Under the pieces are notes generated by a model. That model saw only the letters and a program-made list of their open reading frames with translations, was not told the origin of the DNA and did no database searches. Shown one piece after another: positions 35,125 to 46,981 of a stretch of DNA of 64,000 bases; the stretch's first letter is position 1; each line of letters starts with the position of its first letter. The translations under genes were made by a program, and so were the position numbers. Location of the stretch: contig JALLLS010000016.1 of NCBI GenBank assembly GCA_025094145.1, forward strand, positions 372,001-436,000. The letters are read 5' to 3'. This stretch comes from Spinellus fusiger (taxonomy: Eukaryota > Mucoromycota > Mucoromycetes > Mucorales > Phycomycetaceae).

Positions 35125-35420
35125 TAAGAATGAATGGAATTGGTGAGGAACATTTATTCTTATTTTGTTTCCTCTGGTCTAAATAGAGAATAAAGTATGA
35201 AGCTAAAAAACGAAAGATGTATTTCAAAAAACGAAATTACTTTTACTCTGTGACTTAAGAAATGACTTCATTTCAGATGACAGTCACCTTCTTTTGTACA
35301 GTATATGATTCTGAACTAGTCAGTAGCTTCTTGAACAAAGACTTCCCTCATTTCCTCATGCTGTTTGTGCTGTAGACAGTGGGTCGTATATTCTATGGCT
35401 GTCCCTTGCAACTGTAGCAA

Positions 35421-36015
35421 CTAACGAAGGCTGCTGGTGATGGAGAGAGTTCTATCGTCAGCAGTAGAGTGCTCAGTGGTATAGCCACGATAGTCCAGAC
35501 TGATACAAGAACAGACAGACTCAACAGCCTCTCCATTGACCAAAACATAAGAATATCCTTCTGAACCTACAGTCTTCAAGTCAAAGAACCTTCCTTCATT
35601 AGTGAGAGTCATGTTCAGGTGCATGAGAGTAATGGACAGTGATAGACTCGAATAACTGCGGCTGTGTTTCTGGATGACTCATGACGTTGTGGATGACACT
35701 TTCCAAGGAACAACTCCTTGTCTAAGCAGAAAAACTTCTAGAGTCTTTTGTCTAGTGAGTGAATAATTGGGTGAATGAGTGGGAGTGGACTGGCTTTGTT
35801 GTTGGACTTTAGTGCGTTGTGTTGACAAAAGACAGTTCAGGCCCAAGTGCGGGTGCTGTTTGTTTGTTAAGGGTGCCTATAGCAGACAGTGCCTGACTAT
35901 TAACAGAAAGGGCTGTGACTGTGCCGTGAGTGTTCACCACACCCAACAGACACAGCACTTTGAATCTGCGGCAGTCACTGGAAGTACACAGAATATGCAA
36001 AGTATAGGCTGACAT
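35421..36015 (-). CDS. Possible gene fragment, family not recognised
   Basis: Two minus-strand frames (35809-36015 and 35421 to about 35680) stand out from AT-rich surroundings by higher GC and protein-like composition. The first gives CLLGVVNTHGTVTALSVNSQ, and the second gives TNEGRFFDLKTVGSEGYSYV followed by LVNGEAVESVCSCISLDYRG. They could be exons of one gene, but I cannot find a splice that joins them cleanly across 35680-35808. No start, domain or family is clear. It may be a truncated gene or the worn part of a mobile element. Confidence 0.25.
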
Positions 36016-38134
36016 CTATTCTGTAATGAGATTAAAAATGTAAGCGGCATTCACTGCTATTCACTGTCTATTGATTAAAAGCCTTTACACAGTCTATTGG
36101 CAAAGAGTGCAGTTTGAAAATAATACATACACCCTTTGAATGATCAGTGCAAGAGTTAATAAAAGGTCAATAGATAGAACAGGGCCTTGCTTATAAACAA
36201 ACATGTGGTAAATTTAGTTGTCTATTACCATTCATATAAGCATTTCATAGACACTGTCACTAGTAACAGAAGAATGGATCTAGGATATGTATTAAAAAAA
36301 AGAGGGAGTCCTGTAAAATATAAAGCCTACTAGCCTAGAGACCTAGCTTGTATCTATCGTACATAATAGCTACACTACAGAGTCAGATGAAAATACAGTT
36401 TGTAACTATCGATCGAGTATCTTTCTCAAAAGGTCAATTACAGATATTTAATAGAACAAAGGGCAAGAACTGCAGACTTTCTACCGAACAAGCTATTGTC
36501 CATCTCTTGTTACCAGTAGCAAGTATACCAATTCTGTCCAATGACTGTAAGGTCGATAGTAATGATCAAACAAAGACAATACCTCATTGTAGTGATATGT
36601 GGTAGACATGGATAATAATAAACCTATTGTTTCTAGAATCAGCTCTTCTTGCCAGTAAAAGTCAACTCCAATAAGACCTTGTGCTTATACATGGAGATTA
36701 CATTTGAGGAGGAATACATAAATTGCTGAAGGAGTTTATAAAAAGAATCTATCCAGGTAGGATATAGAATTCTGTGACTGAAAGATGACTACTAAAGACA
36801 GACATGGGAGTTGCTGGTCAGAAATAAGAGTGTGGGTGTTCTGTTGTTATGGCAGAAAATAAAAAGAGTCTCAGGATAATCATATTGACTGTGGGTAATT
36901 GTGTATTATTCTATTACCACGGTTATGAATGTGTTATTTGATAACAGAACAAGATACTCATGGCATTGGAGGGAACAGTCTATTCTTCAGTCTTACTGAG
37001 TAGCACTGCCCTCTTTGTATTTCCTTCTCAGCCATCTCAGCACAGTATGGACACTGAGAGAGTGTCTGTACGTTAAACACAAACTGAGTATGGTAAAATG
37101 GATATCGCGATTCAGTGGAGTAGACTACTCAACCTTAGTATCTGATACTTTTATCTTTTCTAGACGCCACTCTCTTATTGCATAGCATTCTTTATTTCTT
37201 AGCATTGGGGATAAGGGCTATCCGTAGTCATATTTATGTTCTTTGTTCATCTGTGGCTATAATGAAGTATTTATCTATGGGCTCTATGGAGAAGTAGATG
37301 TGTGACAGTGGGGTTCATAGAAGGAGTAATGGGATACCAATATTGTAAGACTCATTATGTTTCACTACACTCTAGTATTTGTTTCATTGATCGCATGGCT
37401 CTACTCCCAGGTCTTTAGTGACACTCATCAGCTATTAGAGTCACTCAGAACACATTATATTAGTTGATCAAGTGAGGGCTATACTCATTTTCAGTGTTAT
37501 AGCTCCACTGGCCATTACAGACAATGCAGTATATCAAGCCAGCCGTTCAACCCAGACAACTGCTCAGTTATGCAGATACCATGCTGTTTGAAACTCGCAC
37601 TATGTGATAGGACTCTACTAGTCTCATGTGGAAAGGGCATATAGCTGTACCGTAGACATTAACTGTGAACCAGTGTGTACCTTGAATCGATACTGCTTAC
37701 ACTTCAATTCCCATGCCCATGTCATTCAGTGAAAGAAGGTGGCGTACCTTGTATAAACAATTACTTTTTAAGTTTAACCTCAGTTTGACAAAGAAACATA
37801 CAAGATAGACCTACAGACTGATGCAGACCATAAAGTCAAGAGTTTAATTTCTGATGCAGAGCATTTTTATCATTATCTGTTGAAGATTTGATGCCTTTAT
37901 CTAGGAAACCCATAAAGTTAACGCCAGAGCAAGGTAGAGCAACTAAACAGAAAATTCACATTAGGTTCCAAATAAGTGACCTTTTTTTCTATTTCAGCAC
38001 ATAGAATGCAGCTAGGATATCAGACCTTATTCATAGGACAGACGGTAAATGAAAGCAGGATGGGTTTGAATTTGAGAATATAAACATGAAAATCATGTTT
38101 CTGGCTTTCTCTCCTTAGTCGTTTCTTATTCACA
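36016..38134. other. Intergenic, no gene recognised
   Basis: Short frames such as 36348-36605 (plus) show no family feature. Composition is less AT-rich than in the 10-13 kb spacer, so decayed coding or transposon sequence is possible. The last 100 bases are the 5' flank of the following ORF. Confidence 0.35.
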
Positions 38135-38758
38135 ATGGCAAAGCTTACAGCCGCCTTCAAGAAGCCATCACGAAACGCAAGCTCAAGAAGAACTGAGCGT
38201 AGGGAAGAAACTCACTACAGCAACAGAGACAGTTCTGCTTCGCGTGATGTGCAGGAACATGCGCGTTCCTTAGAGCATTTGGCTCAATCTTGTCCTGTTT
38301 GCCTTTCGGCAGGCACATCCATCTCTGTTTCTGCCTCTCCTCCCTGTTCTTCAGGTGAAGGTTCAAGCCCTTTGGGCAAAAGAAAACAGGAGTCAGAGGA
38401 GATCTCTGATAGAAAGGGCAAGAAGAAGGCCAAGATTGAAGAAGAAAGTGAAGAAGAAAGTGAAGAAGAAAGAGAAAGAGAAAGAGAAAGAGAGGAAGAA
38501 GAAAGAGAGAGAGTGAGAGAAGAGACAGTAGCATTTGAAGAGATGCTGCTGGCTCGATTCTCGGTTGATATACCCGTTGGCGAGGCACGACAGGTGCCCA
38601 TAGATGGGCCACCGCCACCAACACCTCCCCTATCACCCCTATCAAGACCACTCCCTCACACCCCACCTCCATCACCACCTCACACCCCACCCCCATCACC
38701 ACCAAGAATCGTCACTGCACGGAGACCACCATTAAGAAGAAGAGAGACAATGATCTAA
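38135..38758 (+). CDS. Disordered hypothetical protein, probably nuclear
   Basis: A single uninterrupted frame of 207 residues. I do not recognise a family. It begins MAKLTAAFKKPSRNASSRRT. It has a short Cys pair (CPVCLSAG), a bipartite basic stretch resembling a nuclear localisation signal (GKRKQ...DRKGKKKAKIEEE), a Glu/Arg run made from GAAGAAAGTGAA and AGAGAAAGAG repeats, and a Pro-rich end with TPPPSPP repeats (PHTPPPSPPHTPPPSPP). The charged middle could form a single helix. The frame ends in TAA at 38756; GTAAGT follows shortly after (38760), so a splice just before the stop is possible and the protein could be longer. Confidence 0.5.
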   Translation: MAKLTAAFKKPSRNASSRRTERREETHYSNRDSSASRDVQEHARSLEHLAQSCPVCLSAGTSISVSASPPCSSGEGSSPLGKRKQESEEISDRKGKKKAKIEEESEEESEEEREREREREEEERERVREETVAFEEMLLARFSVDIPVGEARQVPIDGPPPPTPPLSPLSRPLPHTPPPSPPHTPPPSPPRIVTARRPPLRRRETMI

Positions 38759-39118
38759 TTGTAAGTAATCTTGGTAATAATAATTGGTAACAACTTATAT
38801 ATTAACAACACTGTGTTTTTAAATGATTTCTTTAGCTTGTCTCTGTCTCATTTCGTGTTCCTGTGCATGTGTGTGTAGGTGTAGGTGTCTTTTTTCTTCT
38901 TCCCGTGTCTGTCTTCTTTTCCGCCTTCCTCTCTGTCTTCTTTTCCGCCTTTCCTCTGTCTTGTCTGGCTGTTTGTGTGTTCGTCTGTGTCTGCTTGTGG
39001 GACTGTAAGTGTTTTTATTTCTATTCCAAACAGTTTGTGTCTGTTTATGTATCTAACTGTGTGTATTTGTGATTATGTCTCGATTGAACAATGCCTGTAT
39101 GTGTATCCTCTTGGTTGG

Positions 39119-39450
39119 TTGTCTGTCTGGCCATTTGTCTGTCTGTCTTTTTGTCTGTCTGGTTGTTCGTCTGCTATCCTGGTCGTTTGTCTGTCCTTGT
39201 GGTTGGTTGGTTGGTAGTCTGGCTGTTCGTTCGTCTGCTTTCCTGATCGTCCGTCTGTCCTTGTGGTTGGTTGGTAGGTAGTATGGTCATCATTTGGCTG
39301 TACGACGGTTCGTTCGTCTGCTCTCCTGGTCGTTCGTCTGTCCCTGTGGTTGGTTGGTTGGTAGTCTGGCTGTTCGTTCGTCTGCTCTCCTGGTCGTCCG
39401 TCTGTCCTTGTGGTTGGTTGGTTGGTTGGTAGTATGGTCATTATCTGGCC
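39119..39450 (+). repeat. GT/CT-rich minisatellite, unit near 64 bp
   Basis: Four to five diverged copies built around CTGGCTGTTCGTTCGTCTGC, then TCCTG-TCGT-CGTCTGTCC and TGTGGTTGGTTGGT. The strand bias (T and G on plus) keeps all frames open, which explains the long artificial frames on both strands. Telomere-like or G-quadruplex function is not supported, because G runs are only two long. Confidence 0.8.
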
Positions 39451-39451
39451 A

Positions 39452-40985
39452 TAAGACTGTTCGTCTGGCTGTTTTTTTTACTTGCCTGACAGTGAATGTC
39501 CACGTTTATGGGTTTAACTGTTGTGTCAATATGCGTCTATCTAATCTATGACTATTCATCTGTCTGCACGCACTTGACTTTGTTTGTTGGTTTTTATTTA
39601 TTTATTTATTTACAATTACTTATATACTTTATTTAAATTAACTAAAGATGAATGAATATATTTTTATTAGATATAATAATAATATCATTATTCATATATT
39701 CTGTTTGTTTCAATCATTTGACTATTCTTTAAGATTTTCTGCTATCTTTACTATTACTTTTTATCTGATACTATTATAGAGATCAAGACCATATATTTTC
39801 TATCCTTAGATTTCAAATCTACACATCTAGATATTTACTATATTTAAAAAAGGGTGGCTATATTGTTAATTTATTCTACGTAATATAGAGTAAATCAAAC
39901 TCGTAGTGCAAATATATTACTCGATCCATCTATAACTCGATTACTTATGATTGAGATCGGGTTTCATTGGCATTAATATCATCTAGTGATGTATAGTGGT
40001 ATTGATTCTGTAGCATGCACACCGAGAAGAATGTATAAGAGAATGAGAGAGACAGAGAGAATAAATAGGTCGGAGAATGTCCGGAAAAGGTTGTGTGGGA
40101 GCTGAGAGAAAAGATAACCAAAAGGGGGATAGGTCGAATAAACCATATGAATTAGTGTAGCAATAGTGTAAGTGTAAGAGATAATTATCTGCACACAGGT
40201 GATATTCTCCCATCATCTGGATTACCCGTGGTTTCTGGAACTCTGTCCTACTATGTTTCAAGGGAAAAAGATGGGATGTCTATATAATATTAAATGATAA
40301 CTATGTATAGACTTCCATTGATGAACGTTTACTCTTTTGAAAAACAAAACATAGTATTCTATATATAAATGTTCACAATTATAATATTATTATTTTTACA
40401 ATAATTGAATTTTGTTATATATATTCTCAAGTCCATAATGTCTTTTTGTATAGACCTTATATATGGGTAGTTATATAACGGTATTATATTTATAAACAAC
40501 TGTATTTTATGTGTCTATTATTTCTTTTATAAACATTAATATACATAAGATTTATTAATATATATTATATATTATATATTATATATTATATGTATTGCGA
40601 GTGCCCCTGATTGTCAATAATACAGAGAGAAGAAAGATAGTTACAGTCTATGATTATTGACCACATTGTCGTGTTCTAACTTTAATCCAAAGATTCTACA
40701 TGAATTGGTCAACACGAGTAGTGTGCTGCGACATATCAGAATCATCCATGAAAGCTTGAGTGCACTCAAGCACCATAGTACATCTCTGTATCATCTCATT
40801 GATCGGTCGTAACTAAAGTGATCAAACAAATGTAATCGACGGTTTCAAATGCAGATGTTCTTTTTTAGATTTATACTTTTCTTAATAGTGTTATAACTTC
40901 ATGAATTCATTAGATAGAGACGTGAAACATTGAATAGATAAAGATAGTAGTGCTTATAATGAATAAAAGAAGTTTTATTACAAGG
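39452..40985. other. AT-rich intergenic
   Basis: Contains TATT runs at about 39593-39612 and a TATATTA-type run at about 40560-40592. No gene recognised. Confidence 0.45.
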
Positions 40986-40989
40986 CCAC

Positions 40990-41755
40990 TTAATAGATAC
41001 TATGGCCACCCTTGGTATCAATGACTGCCTGGCATCTCCGCCCCATGTTGGCAATGAGAGCGTCTGTCACTTTAGATATTTTACCTCATTCCAGCATTAG
41101 GGCCGCCTCCCCACTAAAACAATACATACCATCACTCCACCAACTCCAAACTTCTTTGTTTTCAGGACATTATTGGGATTAAAAGCCATACCAGGCTACC
41201 TGATGACTTTGATGCCCCTGTCATAGTTCATGAGCTCCACCCTGGACTCATTGGACCAGACGACCTCACACCACTGCTCGTGGGTCCAACCAATGTGTTC
41301 ACAGGCCCACCGGAGTCTTGCCTCCATATGTTTCTTGGTGAGAGGAGGCTTCACCATTAGAATGAAAAAGTGGGACCCCATTTCATCAAGGGACTTTTCC
41401 AGAGTATTGTTTAATACCTTGATGACCATGCTTGCCCTAATGGCTTCCTTGGTCTAATGGGAATCACTGACCACTGTTCTTCTCAACCATCTGAGAGCCC
41501 TGTCTTCCAACTATCTTTGTCAGTCACTTTTGGGTGAACGTTCAACTCAGCTGGTTGCCTTGAAGCACTTCAAGATATTCTATACAGTGGCAGTAGGCAT
41601 GTTAAACATTTGAGATACCTCGACCTGAGTAGATCTCAGGTTCAGCACCTGGTGAATGGTGGCTGAACGAGTCTCAAGGCTCGTATATTTCTCATATATC
41701 TCGGGAGGTCTTGGCGAAGATGTTCGCAGTGTTGGATGAGCTAGACATTACAAGA
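40990..41755 (-). pseudogene. Tc1-like transposase remnant (family C), nearly full order
   Basis: Minus strand from about 41750. IREIYESLETRSATIHQVL and a helix-turn-helix with VSQMFNMPTATVYNILKCF come first. The frame 41429-41196 carries KPPLTKKHMEARLRWACEHI and WCEVVWSNESRVELM, covering the first catalytic Asp, here Asn in SNES. A GGVMV-like block follows near 41120. The middle is deleted and the sequence resumes at LIANMGRRCQAVID-type text near 41030, where it is closely related to the remnant at 34590-34815. Multiple stops. Confidence 0.75.
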
Positions 41756-42438
41756 AGAGAAGTGTTATAAAAAGAAAAGAAAAGAAAATAGTGTCTATTA
41801 TTCTTTTAATATAGAAATAGTCCAGAATTTGAAAAAAAAAATCCATTACTTTTGTCGGGTCACTTTACATCACATTTTTATCTGAATGCTGTTGAGAATC
41901 CAGAGACAGAAGGGGGAGGAAGGTGTTTAACACTATGTATATTTGTCAAAGATACAAATGTCTAGCTTAGTTTCTATCTTATATTCATACTTACTCCATA
42001 GCCCAGGGATGACTTTCTCTATCTAATACATATACGTGTAGGGTCCACTAGAAAGAGTCCTCAATGGGATTGGGGGCTGTCAATGCCTCTATTTCACAAC
42101 AATGCTATAGATTAATACAGTGATACACAATAGAATTCTCTTGGGTATATTTATATATATTTATTATTTACCATCTTATCTCTATTAAGAATATTATTTC
42201 ATCTCAACACTATAAAAATACACTTTTATAATACTCAGAAAAGACTTTCTTTCTTCCGTTCTTATTCATTCAATACCAGCACTGATAGTAACAGTAAAAA
42301 AAAAGGGATCGGTCCCTGAATTATAGAATGCTACGTCACCAAAACGAGTCTTGGTCAAGTGATGCGAATGCCCCTCTTCCTCACTGTCTTTCCGAACTTC
42401 CTTAAGCACCACAAGAAAGTGTACCTTTGCTCTATTCC
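41756..42438. other. Intergenic, 5' flank of capping protein gene
   Basis: AT-rich, with an AAAAG run at about 41770-41790. No gene recognised. Confidence 0.45.
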
Positions 42439-43679
42439 ATGGAGATATCAATTGAAGACAAAGTAAAGATAGCCTCTGAGTTTCTTCTATCAAGCCCTCC
42501 AGGAGAAGTGAACGATGTGTTCAACGGTGAGTATATTCTCTTCTTTGTTCTATGGCTTCTTATTCGTCCGACTGCAGATATTCGTACCTTGGTAGATAAC
42601 GACACTGCCCTCGAGAGTGGTATTCTTAACACATTGGAAGAGTATAATACCACACAACTTATTACTGTGACTCTACCCGACCTTGACTATGAGGTAAGAA
42701 AGAAGACAAGAAGAGCCAGCAGGCAGGACTAAGTTGAGGTGTAGGTGATTGTGTCGAAATACAACACGCTCCAGGACAACCGTTATTTAGATCCTCGCTC
42801 TCAAAAGTCATTTCAATTTGATCATATACGTCTGGTAATGAAATGAAATGGGAGAGTGATATCCATCTCCATCTCTATTCTATCTATTCTATCTGCATAA
42901 CAAGACATGCGCTAATATGTACTGTAAAAGATAGCCTCCGATGTCAAAGAGCACACTGTAGAACCCGCCATTGAGGATCTTCGGTAAGTTGAGGTTTATT
43001 GAAAAGATGCGCTGAATAGAATGTGTTTTCTTATAGTGTAGCTGTAGAGAAAGAAGCACTGGGCTATGTCTATAATCACTATTCCAATGGTGTATGTTCT
43101 GTGTATGGAGTGAATGAGCACCAAGTGGCCATTGCTATTGTGGATAACAAATACAATCCCAACAATTACTGGTAATCCCATTCACTATTCAATAATAACA
43201 ATGATAGGTGGATTTCTTTTTATGACTATGACTATGACTATTATTAACTAATCTAATAATATCATCTGTGTGAACAGGAATGGAAGATGGCTTGCTACCT
43301 GGACTTATGACTGCGAGACAGGGGAGCTTAAAGGTGCTACTAAAGTACAAGTACATTACTATGAAGATGGCAATGTCCAATTGAACTCTGAGAAAACCAC
43401 TGAATCCACAGTGTCTTCTCATCAAGTAAGTGTTCCCATGTTATTACTGATGAACTTATTCTTACCTTTCTTCAGAATGTGGTGGATACAGCAAAAGCCG
43501 TCTTGAAGGAGATTGCTGCTCTTGACAAACATTACCATACTGCCATGAATGATAGTTATGAAGAATTGGCTGAAAATGCCTTCAAATGTCTACGCAGAGC
43601 ACTTCCATTGACACGCAACAAATTGGACTGGAACAAAATCATGAATTACAAGATAGCTAATGAATTGGCTCAAAAATAA
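42439..43679 (+). CDS. CAP1: F-actin-capping protein subunit alpha
   Basis: Seven or so exons join to about 270 residues. The start MEISIEDKVKIASEFLLSSP is followed by PGEVNDVFNDIRTLVDND across the first intron, the hallmark of CapZ alpha. Then come LNTLEEYNTTQLITVTLPD, SKYNTLQDNRYLDPRSQKSF, FDHIRL and YNHYSNGVCSVYGVNEHQV. The second half shows NGRWLATWTYDCETGELKG and VQVHYYEDGNVQLNSEK. The C-terminus (RRALPLTRNKLDWNKIMNYK) includes the actin-binding tentacle. It forms a heterodimer with the beta subunit (not in this window) and caps filament barbed ends. Length and order match yeast Cap1 and animal CAPZA. The frame is intact. Confidence 0.95.
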
Positions 43680-43816
43680 AAACCAAAAAGATGTAAATAA
43701 AATATATATAAAAAAAAATAAAAAAAATAAAAAAAATATATAAATATATATATAAAAACGGGGTGTTTATTATGCCTAGTAATTTATTGATGTATGGATT
43801 GACTGATGGAATAAAG

Positions 43817-45602
43817 TTATGAGGAAGAAGGATATGTCTGTTCGTCATGAAGAATGCTCTCGTACCAAGAAGCATACACCTGTCGATGATGAGAAGCAAG
43901 GATATTTAGCTTATGACAAAGACCCTTCAATGGCTGATGTACATAGTCTAGTCCACTGCTCACAACTACTTCTTTCTGGACCCATTGACCTGTACTCAAT
44001 TGGTACCGTACAATTGTCCCTACACGTCGAGTCAAGAGTGTATAAACCATGTCTTCTTGGGAGACCGTCTTTTCTACCATGGACTGAATCATTGCATGTT
44101 GTGTTGTGTCTGGGATATCCCTTTTGATTTGGGCTGTGAGATGTTCAATGGAGATGGAGGTATCTTCTAACATCACCAAGAGTGTCTTTGCCAATGTCTC
44201 CAGAGGACATTGAGTGCCAAAATTACGGGCTAACATGACTAGAGCGGCTGTAGTGATAATGGCATGGGCTTCTCTTTGATACATAGCCATCCGATCCAGA
44301 TCCAACAAGAGTGTTTCTGGACATGTCGGTCGCATGATGGGTGTTTTAGAGGTCACTAGAGATGAGAATGCTTCTTCAAACACTACTGTCATGGCAGGGA
44401 CAGAAGGAGCTGCCTCTGGATGTCGCTGGGCAGTGGCTTCTTTGACTCGATGGTAGGTTGACTGTAGCCATCCTCTTGTCTTTGCCAGTCCTACCTGTCC
44501 ATGGCTCAAGGCTTCTGCAAACTTCTGTTTTTCATACTCTACAGCTATAGGCATCAGAACAGGGCGTAGTGTGCTCAGTCTAAAGTTCATCAAATCAAAC
44601 ACCATGTCCTGTAGTATTTCCATAATGGATTGGATACGATCCACACTGTCTTGTAACAGATACACTGTTTGAATGGCTTCGTCTCTGGCAGGAGCACACA
44701 TTTGAAGCATAAATCCAAGGACAGTGTCTATAGTGGTGTCGAGTTCAAATGCACCATGAGCCATCCTTTGCTCCATAAGAGGAATATCAAAGTACTCCTT
44801 CATACGCTCTATCCATGGAGAATCTTCTCTGACCAAAGAAATAAGCCTCTATCAGTACACAAGATATACAATGTCAGTGCCAGTTGAATGCATTGACTCT
44901 ACTTACTCCTTGGATCTCATTCATAAGAGAAGGGATGGATATTTCTGGATGTCCTTGTGTAAGCTCTTCTCTGATACGATCAAAGAATGCCTTGGTAGCC
45001 AGTGTACGTACGCGTGCTTCCAGTTCAGACTCTGGTTCTCTTTTGTACAGTTTGAAGTTGGGATCCATGATCATTTCATGGGCAATGTGTTCATGGGAGA
45101 GTCCTGAAGCAGGTGCATACCCCGTCAAAAGTCTCTCCAGCTGTTCTGGACTCACATGGGCTTGCTCATCTGTACTAACTGTCTTCAGTTTCTCGGGACG
45201 TGGCGTGGGAGAAGGAGGCACTGTCAATGGAATACTCTTACTACTGCTACTAGACACAGTCGCTGTCTGTTCCTGCTCTGGTGCCTGAGTTTCCATCCAA
45301 GCACGCAACAACTGCGCTTGCTCTTGAATAGCATCAGGTCTTGTGCCTCCTTCTGTCATTCCTAATGTTGCCTTGAGTCTAGCGATATCAAGGTAAAGAG
45401 CAGCAATGTTTTCCTTTTGCTGTTTGCTATCTTTTGTCTTGGTGGACTCTGAGAGAGCATAGTAGCTATTCCAACACTCTTCCAAAGCCATGCGAGCCAC
45501 GCCCTGAACTTGCACTGTTTGGCCATTAAACCACACTTCTAGGCTGTGGAGAAGTTCTTTCGAGGCACTGAGAATAGGATGAGGACTGTCCATGAAGAAC
45601 AA
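43817..45602 (-). CDS. Tcp11/Sok1 family protein
   Basis: Two exons, 44907-45602 and 43817-44848, join as MNEIQG/RLISLVREDSPW and give 575 residues. In-frame ATGs at 45602 and 45593 are both possible starts. The N-terminal part is helical, with a Ser/Pro-rich linker (SSSSSKSIPLTVPPSPTPRP). The family block begins with LSHEHIAHEMIMDPNFKL and KAFFDRIREELTQG. Later come MAHGAFELDTTIDTVLGFML, then MCAPARDEAIQ and EILQDMVFDLMNFRLSTLRP, all typical of PF05794 (Tcp11). Yeast Sok1 acts genetically in cAMP/PKA signalling, and animal TCP11 in sperm; the biochemical function is not settled. The gene is convergent with the capping protein gene, leaving 137 bp that include an AT-rich tract. Confidence 0.88.
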
Positions 45603-45684
45603 GATGTTAAACTGGCTTTTGAATGAAAAAGTGCGCAGACTAAATTCAACTCGAGGAAGTACAACAGCAGGTGCTCATTGACTC

Positions 45685-45740
45685 ATTGACTCATTGACTC
45701 ATCTATCTATCTATTTATCTATCTATTTATTTATTTATTG
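45685..45740 (+). repeat. TGAC/TCTA/TTTA simple repeats 5' of ketohexokinase
   Basis: Three GACTCATT units followed by ATCT and ATTT tetramers just upstream of the start codon, within the leader or promoter. Confidence 0.7.
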
Positions 45741-45762
45741 TCACTGCTGTTTTCGTAAGCTC

Positions 45763-46981
45763 ATGGACAATCACATTAAAACAGCCAGTGTTCTTGTTGT
45801 TGGACAGATATATGTGGATACACTTCTCCATGTTCCACACTTTCCTGCTGAAGATACAAAGCTAAGGGCAACTCATATGGAACAGCGCCTAGGAGGGAAC
45901 TGCACAAACACTTCGACTGTGCTGGCTCAGTTTCCTTCTACAACAGTGGCGTGTATGTCTGCTGTGGGTGAAGAAGAAACAGCCGGGTAAAGTGGTTGTA
46001 CTGCTAGTGTTTCTTATTCTCCTATAGTCCTATGCTTGCACAGCTACAGGCCAAACATATCAACACGTCCCTCTGTCTCTATCGTCCCTCTCCTACACCC
46101 TCTTCCTATATAATACAGAATGAACAGCAAGGATCTCGAACCATTATATCTCATACGTCGTAAGTGGTTGTATAGAATAGAGTAGAAAAAAGAAATTGAA
46201 TTTCTTGTTATTTGTTTGTCAAGTGTCCAAGATATCAGTTGTAATGAATTCATCCAAATGTACACAGGAGCTGCTGCTAATGCTAATGCTGTTGTTACTG
46301 CTAATGCTAATGCTAATACTACTACTGCTACTACTGCTACTACTGCTACTACAAATACAAATACAAATACTACTACAAATACAAGCCCATTCAGTTGGGT
46401 ACATTTTGAGGGGAGGAACATTGACCAAGTCATTCAACAAATAGACTGGCTAAATAGTCACCCACATTACCACCCTACTGTCTCTGTGGAAATAGAGAAG
46501 CCAGAACGACAGGGCATTGACACTCTTCTTTCTAAGGGTGATGTTGTGTTCTTCTCAAAACTAGTTGCCCAGCACAAAGGGTTCACCAGTGCAGAGGACT
46601 TTCTTCAGTTCATCCATCAACAGTGCAAACCAAAGTAGGTGTCCGCTGTAAGTCCCAGCCACTCTCCCTATTCCTCTGTGGATTCTCTCGTTCTTATTCT
46701 CTCGTTCTTATTCTCTCGTCAGTGCTATTCTATTCTGTTCGTGGGGTGACCAGGGTGCTGCATGCAGAGACGCAACAGGAACACTCCACATACAAACAGT
46801 ACCCTTACCAGTGACTGTGGTGGATACAGTGGGTGCAGGCGATACGTTTATTGCCGCTGCTATTCACGGACTCAGTCAGGGCCAGAGTGCCTCCTCCGCC
46901 CTCACTTTGGCATGCAGAACCGCCACTTGGAAAGTAGTACAGGCAGGATTTGATGGCTTGGTGAAGGATGTGGGGGAATAG
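45763..46981 (+). CDS. Ketohexokinase-like PfkB sugar kinase
   Basis: Four exons. SVLVVGQIYVDTLLHVPHFP and RLGGNCTNTSTVLAQF form the PfkB signature 1 region. TPSSYIIQNEQQGSRTII follows, then FSWVHFEGRN, PTVSVEIEKPERQGIDTLLS and GDVVFFSKLVAQHKGFTSAE, which match human KHK block by block. The last exon gives ILFCSWGDQGAACRDATG and VVDTVGAGDTFIAAAIHGLS, with the catalytic Asp of DTVGAGD. The C-terminus is ACRTATWKVVQAGFDGLV. The expected reaction is phosphorylation of fructose or another ketose at C1; other PfkB substrates cannot be excluded. A 40-residue Ala/Asn/Thr insert made of GCTAAT and ACTACT repeats sits before FSWVHFEGRN. The start is the first ATG of the exon. Confidence 0.87.

Noticed and set aside
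38157..38705. 182-codon minus-strand frame
   Set aside because: Antisense shadow of the Glu/Arg- and Pro-rich plus-strand protein.
45156..45365. Plus-strand frames opposite the Tcp11 gene
   Set aside because: Antisense to conserved Tcp11 exons and without family features.
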